A stretch of DNA of 15,361 nucleotides. Origin: Planctomycetaceae bacterium. Lineage in GTDB: Bacteria; Planctomycetota; Planctomycetia; Pirellulales; Thermoguttaceae. Below are positions 8,275 through 15,017 of this stretch, one piece after another. The stretch lies in NCBI GenBank assembly GCA_031283515.1, contig JAITBS010000162.1, positions 1 through 15,361 of the forward strand, read 5' to 3'. The notes below the pieces were generated by a model that saw only the letters and a list, made by a program, of their open reading frames with translations, had not been told where the DNA came from and did no database searches. Position 1 is the stretch's first letter, and the number at the start of each line of letters is the position of its first letter. The position numbers and the translations under genes are program-made.

Positions 8275-9696
8275 TCAGACACGGATTTCCGCATCGACAA
8301 CAGTTAAGATGTCTTCATAACGTCGGCGAATTGGTTCGATCTGTTCATTGATTAATTCGTCAACTTGTTCCGGTGAACGTCCTATAAATATTGATGACTC
8401 CAATTCTGCTTCAACATTGATACCTTCAAACGCCGAATCGTTCCTGAGCCGGTTCAACAAATCATTTTCGCCGCCTTCCATTTTGACAACTCTTGCCGCT
8501 TCTTGAGCATGTCGGCGAATCCGTTCATGTAAATCCTGCCGATCACCGCCGCGTTCCACCGCCGCCATCAAAATATTTTCTGTTGCCATAAAAGGAAGTT
8601 CCGAACGCAAATTCTTTTCAATTACTTTCGGATAAACAACCATGCCTTCAACAATATTTTGATATAAAATTAATACGGCATCAATTGCCAGAAATGTTTG
8701 CGGTAAAACGAGTCGACGATTAGCACTGTCATCAAGAGTTCGTTCCATCCATTGTGTTGCGGCGGTCATTGCCGGACTCGTTTGCAGACTCAACACCAAT
8801 CGGGCAAGCGAACAAATCCGTTCACTTCGCATCGGATTCCGTTTGTACGCCATCGCAGAAGAACCAATCTGATCCGTTTCAAACGGTTCTTCCATCTCCT
8901 TGCGATGAGCAAGAATACGAAGATCCGTAGCAAATTTATGGGCACTTTGTGCAACTCCCGACAAAACGTCAAGAATTTGCGAATCCATTTTTCGCGGATA
9001 AGTCTGACCGGTAATCGTGAACGATTCCATACCGATTTTGGCACAAAATAGTTGTTCAAGCTGCCGGACTTTTTCGTGATTGCCGTTGAACAGTTTCAAA
9101 AAACTGGCTTGTGTACCGGTGGTTCCTTTATTGCCGAGAGTTTTAGTGTTACGAATCCGGTGTTCGATTTCGGCAAGATCAAGAATCAAATCGTAAGCCC
9201 AAAGACAAGCTCGCCGTCCTACGGTTGTTGGTTGAGCAGGCTGGAGATGAGTAAATGATAAACACGGTAAATCACGGTGTTTCCACGCAAAACGCCCCAA
9301 CCGGTCAATCACAACCGCCAAACGATTGCGAATCAAAATGAGTGCCTCACGAAGTAAAATCGCATCGGCATTATCTGTAACAAAACAACTTGTTGCTCCG
9401 AGATGAATAATTGGTCGGGCATTGGGACAAACATCGCCGTAAGTGTGAACGTGAGCCATAACATCATGGCGAAGCCGAGATTCATATTCCGCCGCTTTAT
9501 CGAAATCAATGTCATCAAGATGACTACGAAGTTCTTCTATTTGCGGTTGGGTGATAGGAAGTCCCAGTTCCGCTTCCGCTTCCGCCAACGCTAACCAAAG
9601 ACGACGCCATGTACTGAATTTACGTTGCGCACCCCAAAGTTGCGACATCGAACGCGAAGCGTAACGGCTAATCAAAGGGTTTTCGTAATTAAGCAT
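8275..9696 (-). CDS. purB: Adenylosuccinate lyase (eukaryote-like type)
   Basis: The 473-residue product carries the fumarase/aspartase-superfamily blocks: RHDVMAHVH (76-84), HLGATSC (98-104), SFTHLQPAQPTTVG (147-160, His150 matching the catalytic histidine), KGTTGTQASF (190-199), ITGQTYPRK (228-236) and the signature loop IGSSAMAYKRNPMRSER (277-293), where the usual proline after AM is alanine. It splits SAICAR to AICAR and adenylosuccinate to AMP, releasing fumarate in both, and works as a cytoplasmic homotetramer with shared active sites. Length and long stretches (LWLALAEAEAELGLPIT, KEMEEPFETDQIGSSAM, WMERTLDDSANRR, VVYPKVIEKNLRSELPFMATENI) track human ADSL more closely than the shorter B. 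subtilis type. The ATG at 9696 has no Shine-Dalgarno. The gene stands alone among non-purine genes. Confidence 0.96.
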   Translation of the reverse strand: MLNYENPLISRYASRSMSQLWGAQRKFSTWRRLWLALAEAEAELGLPITQPQIEELRSHLDDIDFDKAAEYESRLRHDVMAHVHTYGDVCPNARPIIHLGATSCFVTDNADAILLREALILIRNRLAVVIDRLGRFAWKHRDLPCLSFTHLQPAQPTTVGRRACLWAYDLILDLAEIEHRIRNTKTLGNKGTTGTQASFLKLFNGNHEKVRQLEQLFCAKIGMESFTITGQTYPRKMDSQILDVLSGVAQSAHKFATDLRILAHRKEMEEPFETDQIGSSAMAYKRNPMRSERICSLARLVLSLQTSPAMTAATQWMERTLDDSANRRLVLPQTFLAIDAVLILYQNIVEGMVVYPKVIEKNLRSELPFMATENILMAAVERGGDRQDLHERIRRHAQEAARVVKMEGGENDLLNRLRNDSAFEGINVEAELESSIFIGRSPEQVDELINEQIEPIRRRYEDILTVVDAEIRV

Positions 9697-10089
9697 CGTT
9701 GTTAAATATAAAATCGAGAATTTGTCGAGGATAACCGCCTCGTACCCTAATTATGGATCATAATCAGGACATAAAATCAGATATAAAAATATAACAAAAT
9801 ACCGATCACTATTGTTCCTCATAATTCACTGAAAACAAGAATTATTGCTAAACTATTGATAACAAACATGTTATGAATCATCACGATACAAAACATTGTT
9901 TAAATTTCACTGTTAAAATAGTGAAACCGGTAATTCTAAAGTCATATAATTATACATTATAGATGAAAAACTTGAAAAATAAAGGTCTTTTTTCAGAAAA
10001 AATCTTTTTTGAAACTTCGTAACATACTCATTACGCGTCAAAATTTGTTTTTTGCGGTTTGATACGATTTCTAAAAAACAATCTGAATA
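9697..10089. promoter_or_regulatory. AT-rich region upstream of purB with small dyads
   Basis: I see no gene here. Between the purB start and the preceding gene's terminator lie three short perfect dyads: CGAGG/CCTCG (9726-9742, 7-nt loop), ATTATG/CATAAT (9750-9764, 3-nt centre) and TTTCACT/AGTGAAA (9905-9926, 8-nt centre). The first two are 30-70 bp before purB and could be operator or leader hairpins. I could not pick out a convincing -35/-10 pair. Confidence 0.35.
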
Positions 10090-10124
10090 TTTCCGACAAT
10101 CTGAAGATTTAAGATTGTCGGAAA
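10090..10124 (-). terminator. 13-bp perfect stem-loop after the YTV-like gene
   Basis: TTTCCGACAATCT (10090-10102) and AGATTGTCGGAAA (10112-10124) pair perfectly over 13 bp around a 9-nt loop, starting 13 bp after the stop codon of the minus-strand gene. On that strand a T6 run follows about 10 nt after the stem, so it may terminate or protect the 3' end. The tail is a little far for a textbook intrinsic terminator. Confidence 0.65.
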
Positions 10125-10137
10125 TCGGACTGAATTG

Positions 10138-11427
10138 TCAGGGTTTAAGGGTTGGTATTTTTCCTGCGGGATCATTTTGGGAATTCTCATTCTCTTCCGG
10201 TGGTGCGGTAATGGGATGTTCGGCGGTTTGTGAAGAAGTTGTAACAACAGTAGAATCAATCGGAATCCGGTTGACGACTGTCCGTTTTCGTTCTATCGTG
10301 TAAGTGTACGGAACACATTTTTCATACGTAACCGGTTTACGAACAATTCGTGTTACGGGAACAATTTTAGCAACTTTAACTTCATAAGGTTCAACATGTT
10401 CCTCTGTTACTGTTTTATAAGTTGTTACAGGAATATTTTCAACACGTTCTTCGGAAATCATCCGTTGAACAGTTACCGGGGTTTTTTGTTCAACTTTTTC
10501 AACAACTTGTTTGTAGGTTGTGGTTGGGGTTTTACGAACGACTTCTTCTTGTACTGTTTTGGGAACCTGAACTTGTTCTGTTCGGAGAATCTGTTCTTCG
10601 CGGAAGGTAGTTCGTGTAACAGGAACTTGCTCTGTCCGTTGTTCCTGAACCAAGTTGGTTACCGGAACTGTTTGTGTTGCATAATTAGGTTGATAAACTT
10701 TATTGACTTCATAACGCTGCGGACCTTCCATTTCCGTCCAATAAAATCCCGGAAGCCGCCAACGAGTTGTTCCGGTATCAGGATCATAATATTGAGCGCG
10801 TTGCCATGCGAGTCGTGTATAAGTTTTTCCCGGTTTCACCTGAACCGAATCGACATAACTACCGCGATCTATTGTCTGTTCTACATAATTTGTTACGGGA
10901 CGATTAACCGTGTAAGTACGTTCCTGAAGTGTTGTTTCTTGTACAGGAACGCGCCGTGTTTCAAGAATTTCACGTTCTTGAGTTTCGTAAACCTGTTTTG
11001 AAACAAGATAACGTTCTTCGCGTTCAGCGGTTTCAGGAATCAATCGTGTAACATAATAACTTGTATCGCGGTATTCGGTTTCTTCGACGGGACGATTAAC
11101 CGTATAACGGCGTTCTTTCATAGAAGTTTCCGGAACACTTCGGGCGACGGTGTAACGGCGTTCACGTTGTTGTGTTTCCCAGACGGTTTGATAAGTTGTT
11201 ATTTCTTCCTCGACGTACTGAGTTTCGACAACTTTTTTGTAACTATTTACTTCGACAGGTTCTGTAACGGTTGAATATTCCAGCCGGTACGTTTGATTGT
11301 TTCCTGAGACAATACCGCTACAACATGGAGCGGCGGCATGAACCGCTATTGTAGTTGTAATAAAAATTAACACAGTAAAATATATTACTGTAGGCAACCA
11401 AACCGAATGAAAAATTTTATTCATCAT
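10138..11427 (-). CDS. Exported repeat protein rich in YTV/VPV motifs, likely cell-wall/envelope protein
   Basis: The 429-residue product begins with a basic start and hydrophobic stretch (about 8-30) ending AVHAAAPCCSG, a credible signal peptide with cleavage near residue 31. Two repeat zones follow. In the first (about 70-185) a unit of roughly 22 residues recurs: RRYTVARSVPET, RRYTVNRPVEET, SYYVTRLIPET, ERYLVSKQVYET, RTYTVNRPVTN. A unique spacer (about 195-240) contains YYDPDTGTTRWRLPGFYW. The second zone (about 245-390) alternates charged stretches with VPVT, TYKQVV, TPVTV and IPVTTYK. The tail is polar and proline-rich. I recall YTV-motif proteins from planctomycete cell walls; this one fits that style but has few cysteines. 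Extended beta or fibrous structure is likely. Two adjacent ATGs (11427, 11424) could start it; GAGAG lies about 10 nt upstream, beyond a run of six C. No enzyme motif is visible. Confidence 0.75.
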   Translation of the reverse strand: MMNKIFHSVWLPTVIYFTVLIFITTTIAVHAAAPCCSGIVSGNNQTYRLEYSTVTEPVEVNSYKKVVETQYVEEEITTYQTVWETQQRERRYTVARSVPETSMKERRYTVNRPVEETEYRDTSYYVTRLIPETAEREERYLVSKQVYETQEREILETRRVPVQETTLQERTYTVNRPVTNYVEQTIDRGSYVDSVQVKPGKTYTRLAWQRAQYYDPDTGTTRWRLPGFYWTEMEGPQRYEVNKVYQPNYATQTVPVTNLVQEQRTEQVPVTRTTFREEQILRTEQVQVPKTVQEEVVRKTPTTTYKQVVEKVEQKTPVTVQRMISEERVENIPVTTYKTVTEEHVEPYEVKVAKIVPVTRIVRKPVTYEKCVPYTYTIERKRTVVNRIPIDSTVVTTSSQTAEHPITAPPEENENSQNDPAGKIPTLKP

Positions 11428-11481
11428 GGGGGGACTCTCTTTCTCTGAATGGGTCAGGATAGCGATTTAATTTTTTACGCA

Positions 11482-11504
11482 ATCGTAAACAAAGTGTTCA
11501 CGAT
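11482..11504. promoter_or_regulatory. 23-bp dyad in the divergent intergenic region
   Basis: ATCGTAAACA (11482-11491) and TGTTCACGAT (11495-11504) are inverted copies matching at 9 of 10 positions around a 3-bp centre. The dyad lies 55-77 bp before the start of the YTV-like gene, where an operator for a dimeric regulator would sit. A leader hairpin is the alternative. The rest of 11428-11689 shows nothing I can name. Confidence 0.4.
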
Positions 11505-11689
11505 TTTCATTCCGACTTTAATAATTTTTTCTATTTGGTGAAAAAAGTCAAATAAATTTTTTCATCTTCGGGAAAATCCGAATTGTAGAAAAAGCCGGAA
11601 ATCTTTAACAAATCGAATTAACAATAGTATGATAACCGCAATAAAATAGCACGTCAAGTTGACAACTAAAATTTTCTAATCATTTTATT

Positions 11690-11739
11690 GTTATAATCGT
11701 TTTAATTGGAAGGGGTTAGTGTTATAATCGATTCAATTG
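11690..11739 (+). promoter_or_regulatory. 19-bp direct repeat, 31-bp period, with two TATAAT boxes
   Basis: GTTATAATCGTTTTAATTG (11690-11708) recurs as GTTATAATCGATTCAATTG (11721-11739), 17 of 19 identical, each containing a perfect TATAAT (11692-11697 and 11723-11728). The 31-bp period is about three helical turns. Tandem -10 boxes or two binding sites for one regulator would both fit. No good -35 is found at 16-18 bp; the nearest TTGACA (11659-11664) is 27 bp from the first box. Confidence 0.5.
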
Positions 11740-11760
11740 TTTTAAACGTGTTGTGGTTCT

Positions 11761-12630
11761 GTGAGTGAAATTGCGGGTTTAATCCGGTTGAAAGCAAGTG
11801 GGACTTTGTATTGGTTTATTAAGAACAGATTCAGGGGAAACATTTTGAGAAAAACAGTTTATTTAATTTTGGTTTCTATTTTTTCTTTTGTTATTTTGTC
11901 AAGCGTTGTTTACAATGTTTTTGGCGGGGAAATTTTGTTTGTTGAACGTGAGCGGCTTGAAGTGATTGTTGATAACACGCCGTTAGCAAGATCGGAAGAC
12001 AAACCGGCATGGGATTATCTTTTTGAAATTCTTCGGGAACATCCTGAAACGGAAATTGAAAAAGCCGATTATGATGCGGTTGGTTTTACCGAGTTGAACC
12101 GTCAACCGGTGGAATATCGTGGGCGATTGGTACGAATTACCGGTCGTCTTGTCCGGTGCGAATGGATTCCGCAACACCAAGAACCTAAGCCATTTGATGA
12201 AGATTTGCCGGAAAAGGAAAATTCGTCGGAAAAAATGTCGAAAAAGGAATCGAACGGTTTTTACGAATCTTGGATTCTTGTTCGCGATAAAAAGGACATT
12301 CCGATTTCCGTTTGTTCGCTTACAATTCCCGAAAAAATTCCGGTGGGCGACGGATTAAACGAGCGCGTTTCGGTTACGGGTTTTTTCTATAAACGCCGTC
12401 TTTTTTTATCGTCGGACAGCGAAGAATTGACAACACCAACCATTTTGGCAAAAACTTTACGTTGGACACCTTTATCTGCCGAAAAACCCAAACCGGTTTC
12501 TGTAATGCAAATTATTCGCAACAATACCTTTATTATTTTGTTTTTTTTATTAATTTTATGGTTTATTTTCCGCATTTCCAGCCGACATTTACGGCGTTCA
12601 AACCGGAAACCGATTCAGATTAAGTTGTAA
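11761..12630 (+). CDS. Two-helix membrane protein with OB-like central domain, unknown function
   Basis: From the GTG at 11761 the frame gives 289 residues; the alternative TTG at 11845 gives 261 beginning MRKTVYLILVSIFSFVILSS and has AGGGGA (11833-11838) six bases upstream, so it may be the true start. One helix (about 31-53) precedes an exported or periplasmic region and a second helix (about 255-272) precedes a short basic tail. Between them, PVEYRGRLVRITGRLVR (116-132) and, after an acidic lysine/glutamate-rich insert (about 140-165), SWILVRDKKDIPISVCSL and ERVSVTGFFYKRRLF (about 201-215) look like the strands of an OB-type beta-barrel. I do not recognise the family and assign no function. 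No gene on the same strand lies within 690 bp downstream. Two TATAAT boxes lie 33-70 bp upstream of the GTG. Confidence 0.7.
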   Translation: MSEIAGLIRLKASGTLYWFIKNRFRGNILRKTVYLILVSIFSFVILSSVVYNVFGGEILFVERERLEVIVDNTPLARSEDKPAWDYLFEILREHPETEIEKADYDAVGFTELNRQPVEYRGRLVRITGRLVRCEWIPQHQEPKPFDEDLPEKENSSEKMSKKESNGFYESWILVRDKKDIPISVCSLTIPEKIPVGDGLNERVSVTGFFYKRRLFLSSDSEELTTPTILAKTLRWTPLSAEKPKPVSVMQIIRNNTFIILFFLLILWFIFRISSRHLRRSNRKPIQIKL

Positions 12631-12853
12631 CTGTTGTCTATTTATTAATTGCTTCGAATATTTGGTTCGAGTCGTCCGCAGATTTTCGCAGATTCTTTTT
12701 TTGTAATATATCAGAAGAATTTTTGTTTTGACTCTTTTCGTGTATTTTGTTTTTTTGTATCGTTCGTATTCTCAAAAAAATAAAATAGACTGTTACAAAC
12801 TTTTGGGTAGGTGATTTCCGCCTAGTCATTGGAATTTTTTTTTTTCAAAAGGC
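12631..12853. other. Intergenic stretch before the DUF1559 promoter
   Basis: No convincing gene lies here. It is AT-rich, with a direct repeat CGCAGATT (within 12676-12694) followed by T7, and a 6-bp hairpin TAGGTG/CGCCTA (12808-12824, one G-U pair) followed ten bases later by T11 (12835-12845). Either could end the transcript of the upstream gene, but neither has the usual stem-to-tail spacing. Confidence 0.3.
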
Positions 12854-12882
12854 TTGACATAATTTCTGTTTTCGTGTATCAT
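12854..12882 (+). promoter_or_regulatory. Sigma-70-type promoter for the DUF1559 leader
   Basis: A perfect -35 TTGACA (12854-12859) and a -10 TATCAT (12877-12882, one mismatch) are separated by exactly 17 bp. This is the best promoter match I found in the window. Transcription would start near 12889, about 440 nt before the DUF1559 start codon. Confidence 0.65.
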
Positions 12883-13057
12883 TTCAAAATAATGATTTCA
12901 ATTTTTTAATTTCGACAATTGGAGATCAAATTATATTTTGAAAAATAAATTGCCCGAATTATTTTTCGGGTGTTAAAAAATCGAGTACGTCAACAAAACT
13001 AAAGTCGCTTAGGCGAACTGTAATTTTTTACATGACAACCGGATTTTCCGGGTAGAA

Positions 13058-13129
13058 AATTACTGTGAAGTTATAGAGTTGCGTGGCTCCCGATAAGGGA
13101 GCGTTGCGTATAACTTCATGGGTGTAATT
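13058..13129 (+). promoter_or_regulatory. 72-nt bipartite hairpin inside the leader
   Basis: From outside in: AATTAC (13058-13063) pairs with GTAATT (13124-13129); TGAAGTTATA (13066-13075) pairs with TATAACTTCA (13109-13118), ten perfect base pairs; after an internal loop of 10 and 6 nt, GCTCCC (13086-13091) pairs with GGGAGC (13097-13102) around GATAA. The internal loop carries TTGCGT on the 5' side; the 3' copy overlaps the closing stem. Perfect stems flanking an asymmetric loop with repeated sequence are what a ligand- or protein-binding RNA would show. Confidence 0.65.
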
Positions 13130-13228
13130 CGGCGTTACATTTTAATATGTAATGTACCACTTTTGTCGGTGGGAAGGAACCTAATACTTTAGTGCGTGTC
13201 GCTCCTAAGTCTAAGAGTGATATTCTGT

Positions 13229-13255
13229 TGCCGTTTCTCGGCGTTGCGTTTTTTT
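13229..13255 (+). terminator. Candidate attenuator in the leader
   Basis: A short hairpin GCCG/CGGC (13230-13242, loop TTTCT, extended by a G-U pair) is followed six bases later by T7 (13249-13255). It lies 74 bp before the DUF1559 start codon, and the T-run overlaps the 3' arm of the long-range stem, so alternative folding is conceivable. The stem is weak, so this is tentative. Confidence 0.3.
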
Positions 13256-13315
13256 CCCACTTTAGCAAAAGCAGATTATTTGTTATGTAATCTGTAAATA
13301 TGTAACCTCTTTTTT

Positions 13316-13323
13316 AAAGGAGA
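13316..13323 (+). promoter_or_regulatory. Strong ribosome-binding site of the DUF1559 gene
   Basis: AAAGGAGA ends five bases before the ATG at 13329, the clearest Shine-Dalgarno in the window and the reason for that start. A pyrimidine stretch CCTCTTTTTT lies just upstream (13306-13315) and could partly pair with it, leaving room for translational control. Confidence 0.8.
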
Positions 13324-13328
13324 ATGTT

Positions 13329-14423
13329 ATGAAAATTAGATTATTTCGCGGATTTACGTTAGTCGAATTACTTGTAGTGATTGCGATTATCGGTGTGTTA
13401 ATTGCGTTACTGTTACCGGCTGTTCAGGCAGCAAGAGAAGCCGCAAGACGAATGCAATGTGCTAATCGACTCAAACAATTGGCAATTGCGACTCACAATT
13501 ACCATGATGTTCATTTGGCACTACCGGCTGGACATCACAATAGACCTTGGTGTCCAACTTCAACTGCAAGTACTCGAGTAGCAGGACTTCCAAGCCTCTT
13601 TCCCTTTCTCGAGTTAACTGCGTCTTTTGAAGAACTCAAAACTCTGTTTATGTCAGATCCTTCGACGGACAGTGTTACTACACTTGACACGGTTCGGGTT
13701 GCTGTCATTCCAGCATTTTTATGCCCTTCTTCAAGTGGTAACTCAAAACAAGCCAATTGGGTAACAAGAACCAATTACAGAATGTGTGAAGGCGACAATG
13801 CCCAACATCATTGGCTCAGTACAAGCCGTCCTGATGCTTATCATCGCGGTTGTTTCGGTTATCTCACTTGGTACAATTTTGCTACAATTACAGACGGAAC
13901 CAGTAATACTATTTTTTATTCGGAACGTGATCTCCCTGATACTCCTAATACTCCAAAACGAAAAATCAAAACAGATATCGCCTTTAACTACTCAGGAGTT
14001 TTCGGCGGTTCTGCAACAACAGCCAGTCCATCTTATCTTTTGAGCCGTTCAACTTGTCTTGGTACACGAGGTTCCGGCGGGGAATACATATCATCCATCG
14101 CATCGAGTGACCTTCGTGCCTACCACGGAGTTTTGTATGATGGTGTTCCCTTTCAAACCGGCTTTGAAACAATTATTGCACCTAATGGTCCCTCTTGTAC
14201 TAGAAATAATTTTGGCGGTTTTGTTGTTTCTGCAACAAGTAATCATTCCGGCGGAGTACAAATTTCGTTAGCGGATGCTTCCGTACGTTTTGTTTCGGAA
14301 ACTATTGATGTTGGAAGCGGCGATAAGTTTTCCGGCAATGTAGTTGCAACGGGTGAGTCGCCTTTCGGTATTTGGGGAGCAATGGGTTCACGTGACGGCG
14401 GAGAATCGAAAACAGCTCCGTAA
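13329..14423 (+). CDS. DUF1559 pseudopilin-like protein (type II secretion/prepilin-type N-terminus)
   Basis: The 364-residue product opens with MKIRLFRG|FTLVELLVVIAIIG, a prepilin peptidase site after Gly8 with the conserved Glu at +5 of the mature chain and a hydrophobic helix (about 9-30), then AVQAAREAARRMQCANRLKQLAIATHNYHD, the usual DUF1559 continuation. The C-terminal hallmark H-X9-DG appears as H306-X9-D316 followed by Ala instead of Gly (HSGGVQISLADAS), and the tail WGAMGSRDGGES matches the common family ending. These proteins are greatly expanded in planctomycetes, are processed by a prepilin peptidase and anchored in the membrane; the precise role is not known, with pilus-like or secretion-pseudopilin assembly suggested. 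Translation is likely strong (AAAGGAGA) and transcription starts far upstream with a structured leader. A lipoprotein gene follows after a stem-loop. Confidence 0.94.
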   Translation: MKIRLFRGFTLVELLVVIAIIGVLIALLLPAVQAAREAARRMQCANRLKQLAIATHNYHDVHLALPAGHHNRPWCPTSTASTRVAGLPSLFPFLELTASFEELKTLFMSDPSTDSVTTLDTVRVAVIPAFLCPSSSGNSKQANWVTRTNYRMCEGDNAQHHWLSTSRPDAYHRGCFGYLTWYNFATITDGTSNTIFYSERDLPDTPNTPKRKIKTDIAFNYSGVFGGSATTASPSYLLSRSTCLGTRGSGGEYISSIASSDLRAYHGVLYDGVPFQTGFETIIAPNGPSCTRNNFGGFVVSATSNHSGGVQISLADASVRFVSETIDVGSGDKFSGNVVATGESPFGIWGAMGSRDGGESKTAP

Positions 14424-14441
14424 TAACAATTAAAACAAATA

Positions 14442-14479
14442 AACCATAACCGTTAGGCTTTTGTCTATCGGTTATGGTT
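14442..14479. terminator. 11-bp perfect stem-loop after the DUF1559 gene
   Basis: AACCATAACCG (14442-14452) and CGGTTATGGTT (14469-14479) pair perfectly around a 16-nt loop, 18 bp after the stop codon. The plus strand has no T-run after the stem (TAAAATC), while the minus strand has TTATTTGTTTTAATT. It could be a partial terminator or an mRNA-stabilising end that uncouples DUF1559 from the downstream lipoprotein gene. Confidence 0.55.
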
Positions 14480-14546
14480 AAAATCTCGCAACAATCCTGC
14501 TTATAAATGCAACATTAACATATTCACCAATCCATATTATCCTAAC

Positions 14547-15017
14547 ATGCGAATATATTTTTTTTGTCTGATTTTTTTGATCATGTTTACGGGTTGTACT
14601 CAATCTCCACCGTCGGGACTTCCATCGTTGGTTCCCTACACGGTTCGAGTAACGGATCAAGATAAACCAATTGCCAATATTGGTGTTACGTTTCAGCGAT
14701 CAGAAGGAAACAGCGGCTGGGCATTGAATGGAATTACCAATACTTCAGGTATTGCCCATGCAAGAACAATTGCCGGTACGTTTGAAAGAAATGGGTTGCC
14801 AATAGGAACATACCACGTTACATTAAATGAACGAATTGATGTACCTGCGGAATTGATCAATGATAACGATCCGGCATCTTGGGAAAAACAAGAAAAATAC
14901 CGTGACGAACATCGTATTCTACCGAAAATCCTTTCCGACCCAATAAATACTCCGCTCGAATTAACCGTTTCCGATTCAGGCGGTGAAATGACTATTGATA
15001 TTTCAACCTTTCGTTAA
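14547..15017 (+). CDS. Small lipoprotein, DUF1559-associated, with predicted beta-sandwich domain
   Basis: The 156-residue product starts with MRIYFFCLIFLIMFTGC, a lipoprotein signal with the lipobox FTGC and modified cysteine at 17. The mature part begins SPPSGLPSLVPYTVRVTDQDKPIANIGVTFQ, followed by NGITNTSGIAHARTI and LPIGTYHVTL: a V-x-D-x-x-P-I-x-x-x-x-V opening and a G-x-Y-x-V-x-L strand, as in transthyretin-like or carboxypeptidase-regulatory beta-sandwich domains. Small lipoproteins of this type commonly sit directly downstream of DUF1559 genes in planctomycetes, suggesting a shared envelope role, but their function is not established. The start codon has no obvious Shine-Dalgarno, unlike its upstream neighbour. 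The alternative is a truncated regulatory domain; the frame is intact with a normal end. Confidence 0.82.
   Translation: MRIYFFCLIFLIMFTGCTQSPPSGLPSLVPYTVRVTDQDKPIANIGVTFQRSEGNSGWALNGITNTSGIAHARTIAGTFERNGLPIGTYHVTLNERIDVPAELINDNDPASWEKQEKYRDEHRILPKILSDPINTPLELTVSDSGGEMTIDISTFR

Larger units (their letters stand above)
12889..13328 (+). ncRNA. Long structured 5' leader of the DUF1559 gene (candidate cis-regulatory RNA)
   Basis: Between the promoter and the start codon I count at least seven helices: CCCGAA/TTCGGG (12953-12970), CCGGA/TCCGG (13039-13051), a long bipartite hairpin (13058-13129), CGTTACAT/ATGTAATG (13133-13154, one G-U), ACTTTAG/CTAAGT enclosing GCG/CGC (13186-13210), GCCG/CGGC (13230-13242) and CAGATTA/TAATCTG (13272-13294). 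A long-range stem GTGGGAA/TTCCCAC (13169-13175 with 13254-13260) would close a domain. TTGCGT occurs three times, twice just 3' of a GC-rich hairpin (13104-13109, 13244-13249). It matches no riboswitch class I know by sight. It may be a cis-regulator, a stability element or a separate small RNA processed from the leader. Confidence 0.5.

Noticed and set aside
10396..11001. 201-residue open frame on the plus strand
   Set aside because: It lies antisense inside the repetitive YTV-like gene; its Phe/Cys/Asn-rich composition is what the complement of the repeats gives, and it has no ribosome site or recognisable domain.
11659..11697. TTGACA paired with the TATAAT at 11692 as a promoter
   Set aside because: The spacing is 27 bp, far from the usual 16-18 bp, so the two boxes cannot serve one sigma-70 promoter.
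12638..12829. 63-residue Lys/Asn-rich minus-strand frame
   Set aside because: No hydrophobic or domain pattern, no Shine-Dalgarno, and its composition is what AT-rich noncoding DNA yields.
13032..13055. Possible leader peptide of seven codons (MTTGFSG)
   Set aside because: No ribosome-binding site, no run of one amino acid as in attenuator peptides, and it overlaps a hairpin in the leader.
13118..13192. Possible 24-codon open frame in the leader
   Set aside because: No Shine-Dalgarno, and it runs across several predicted helices; RNA structure explains the sequence better.
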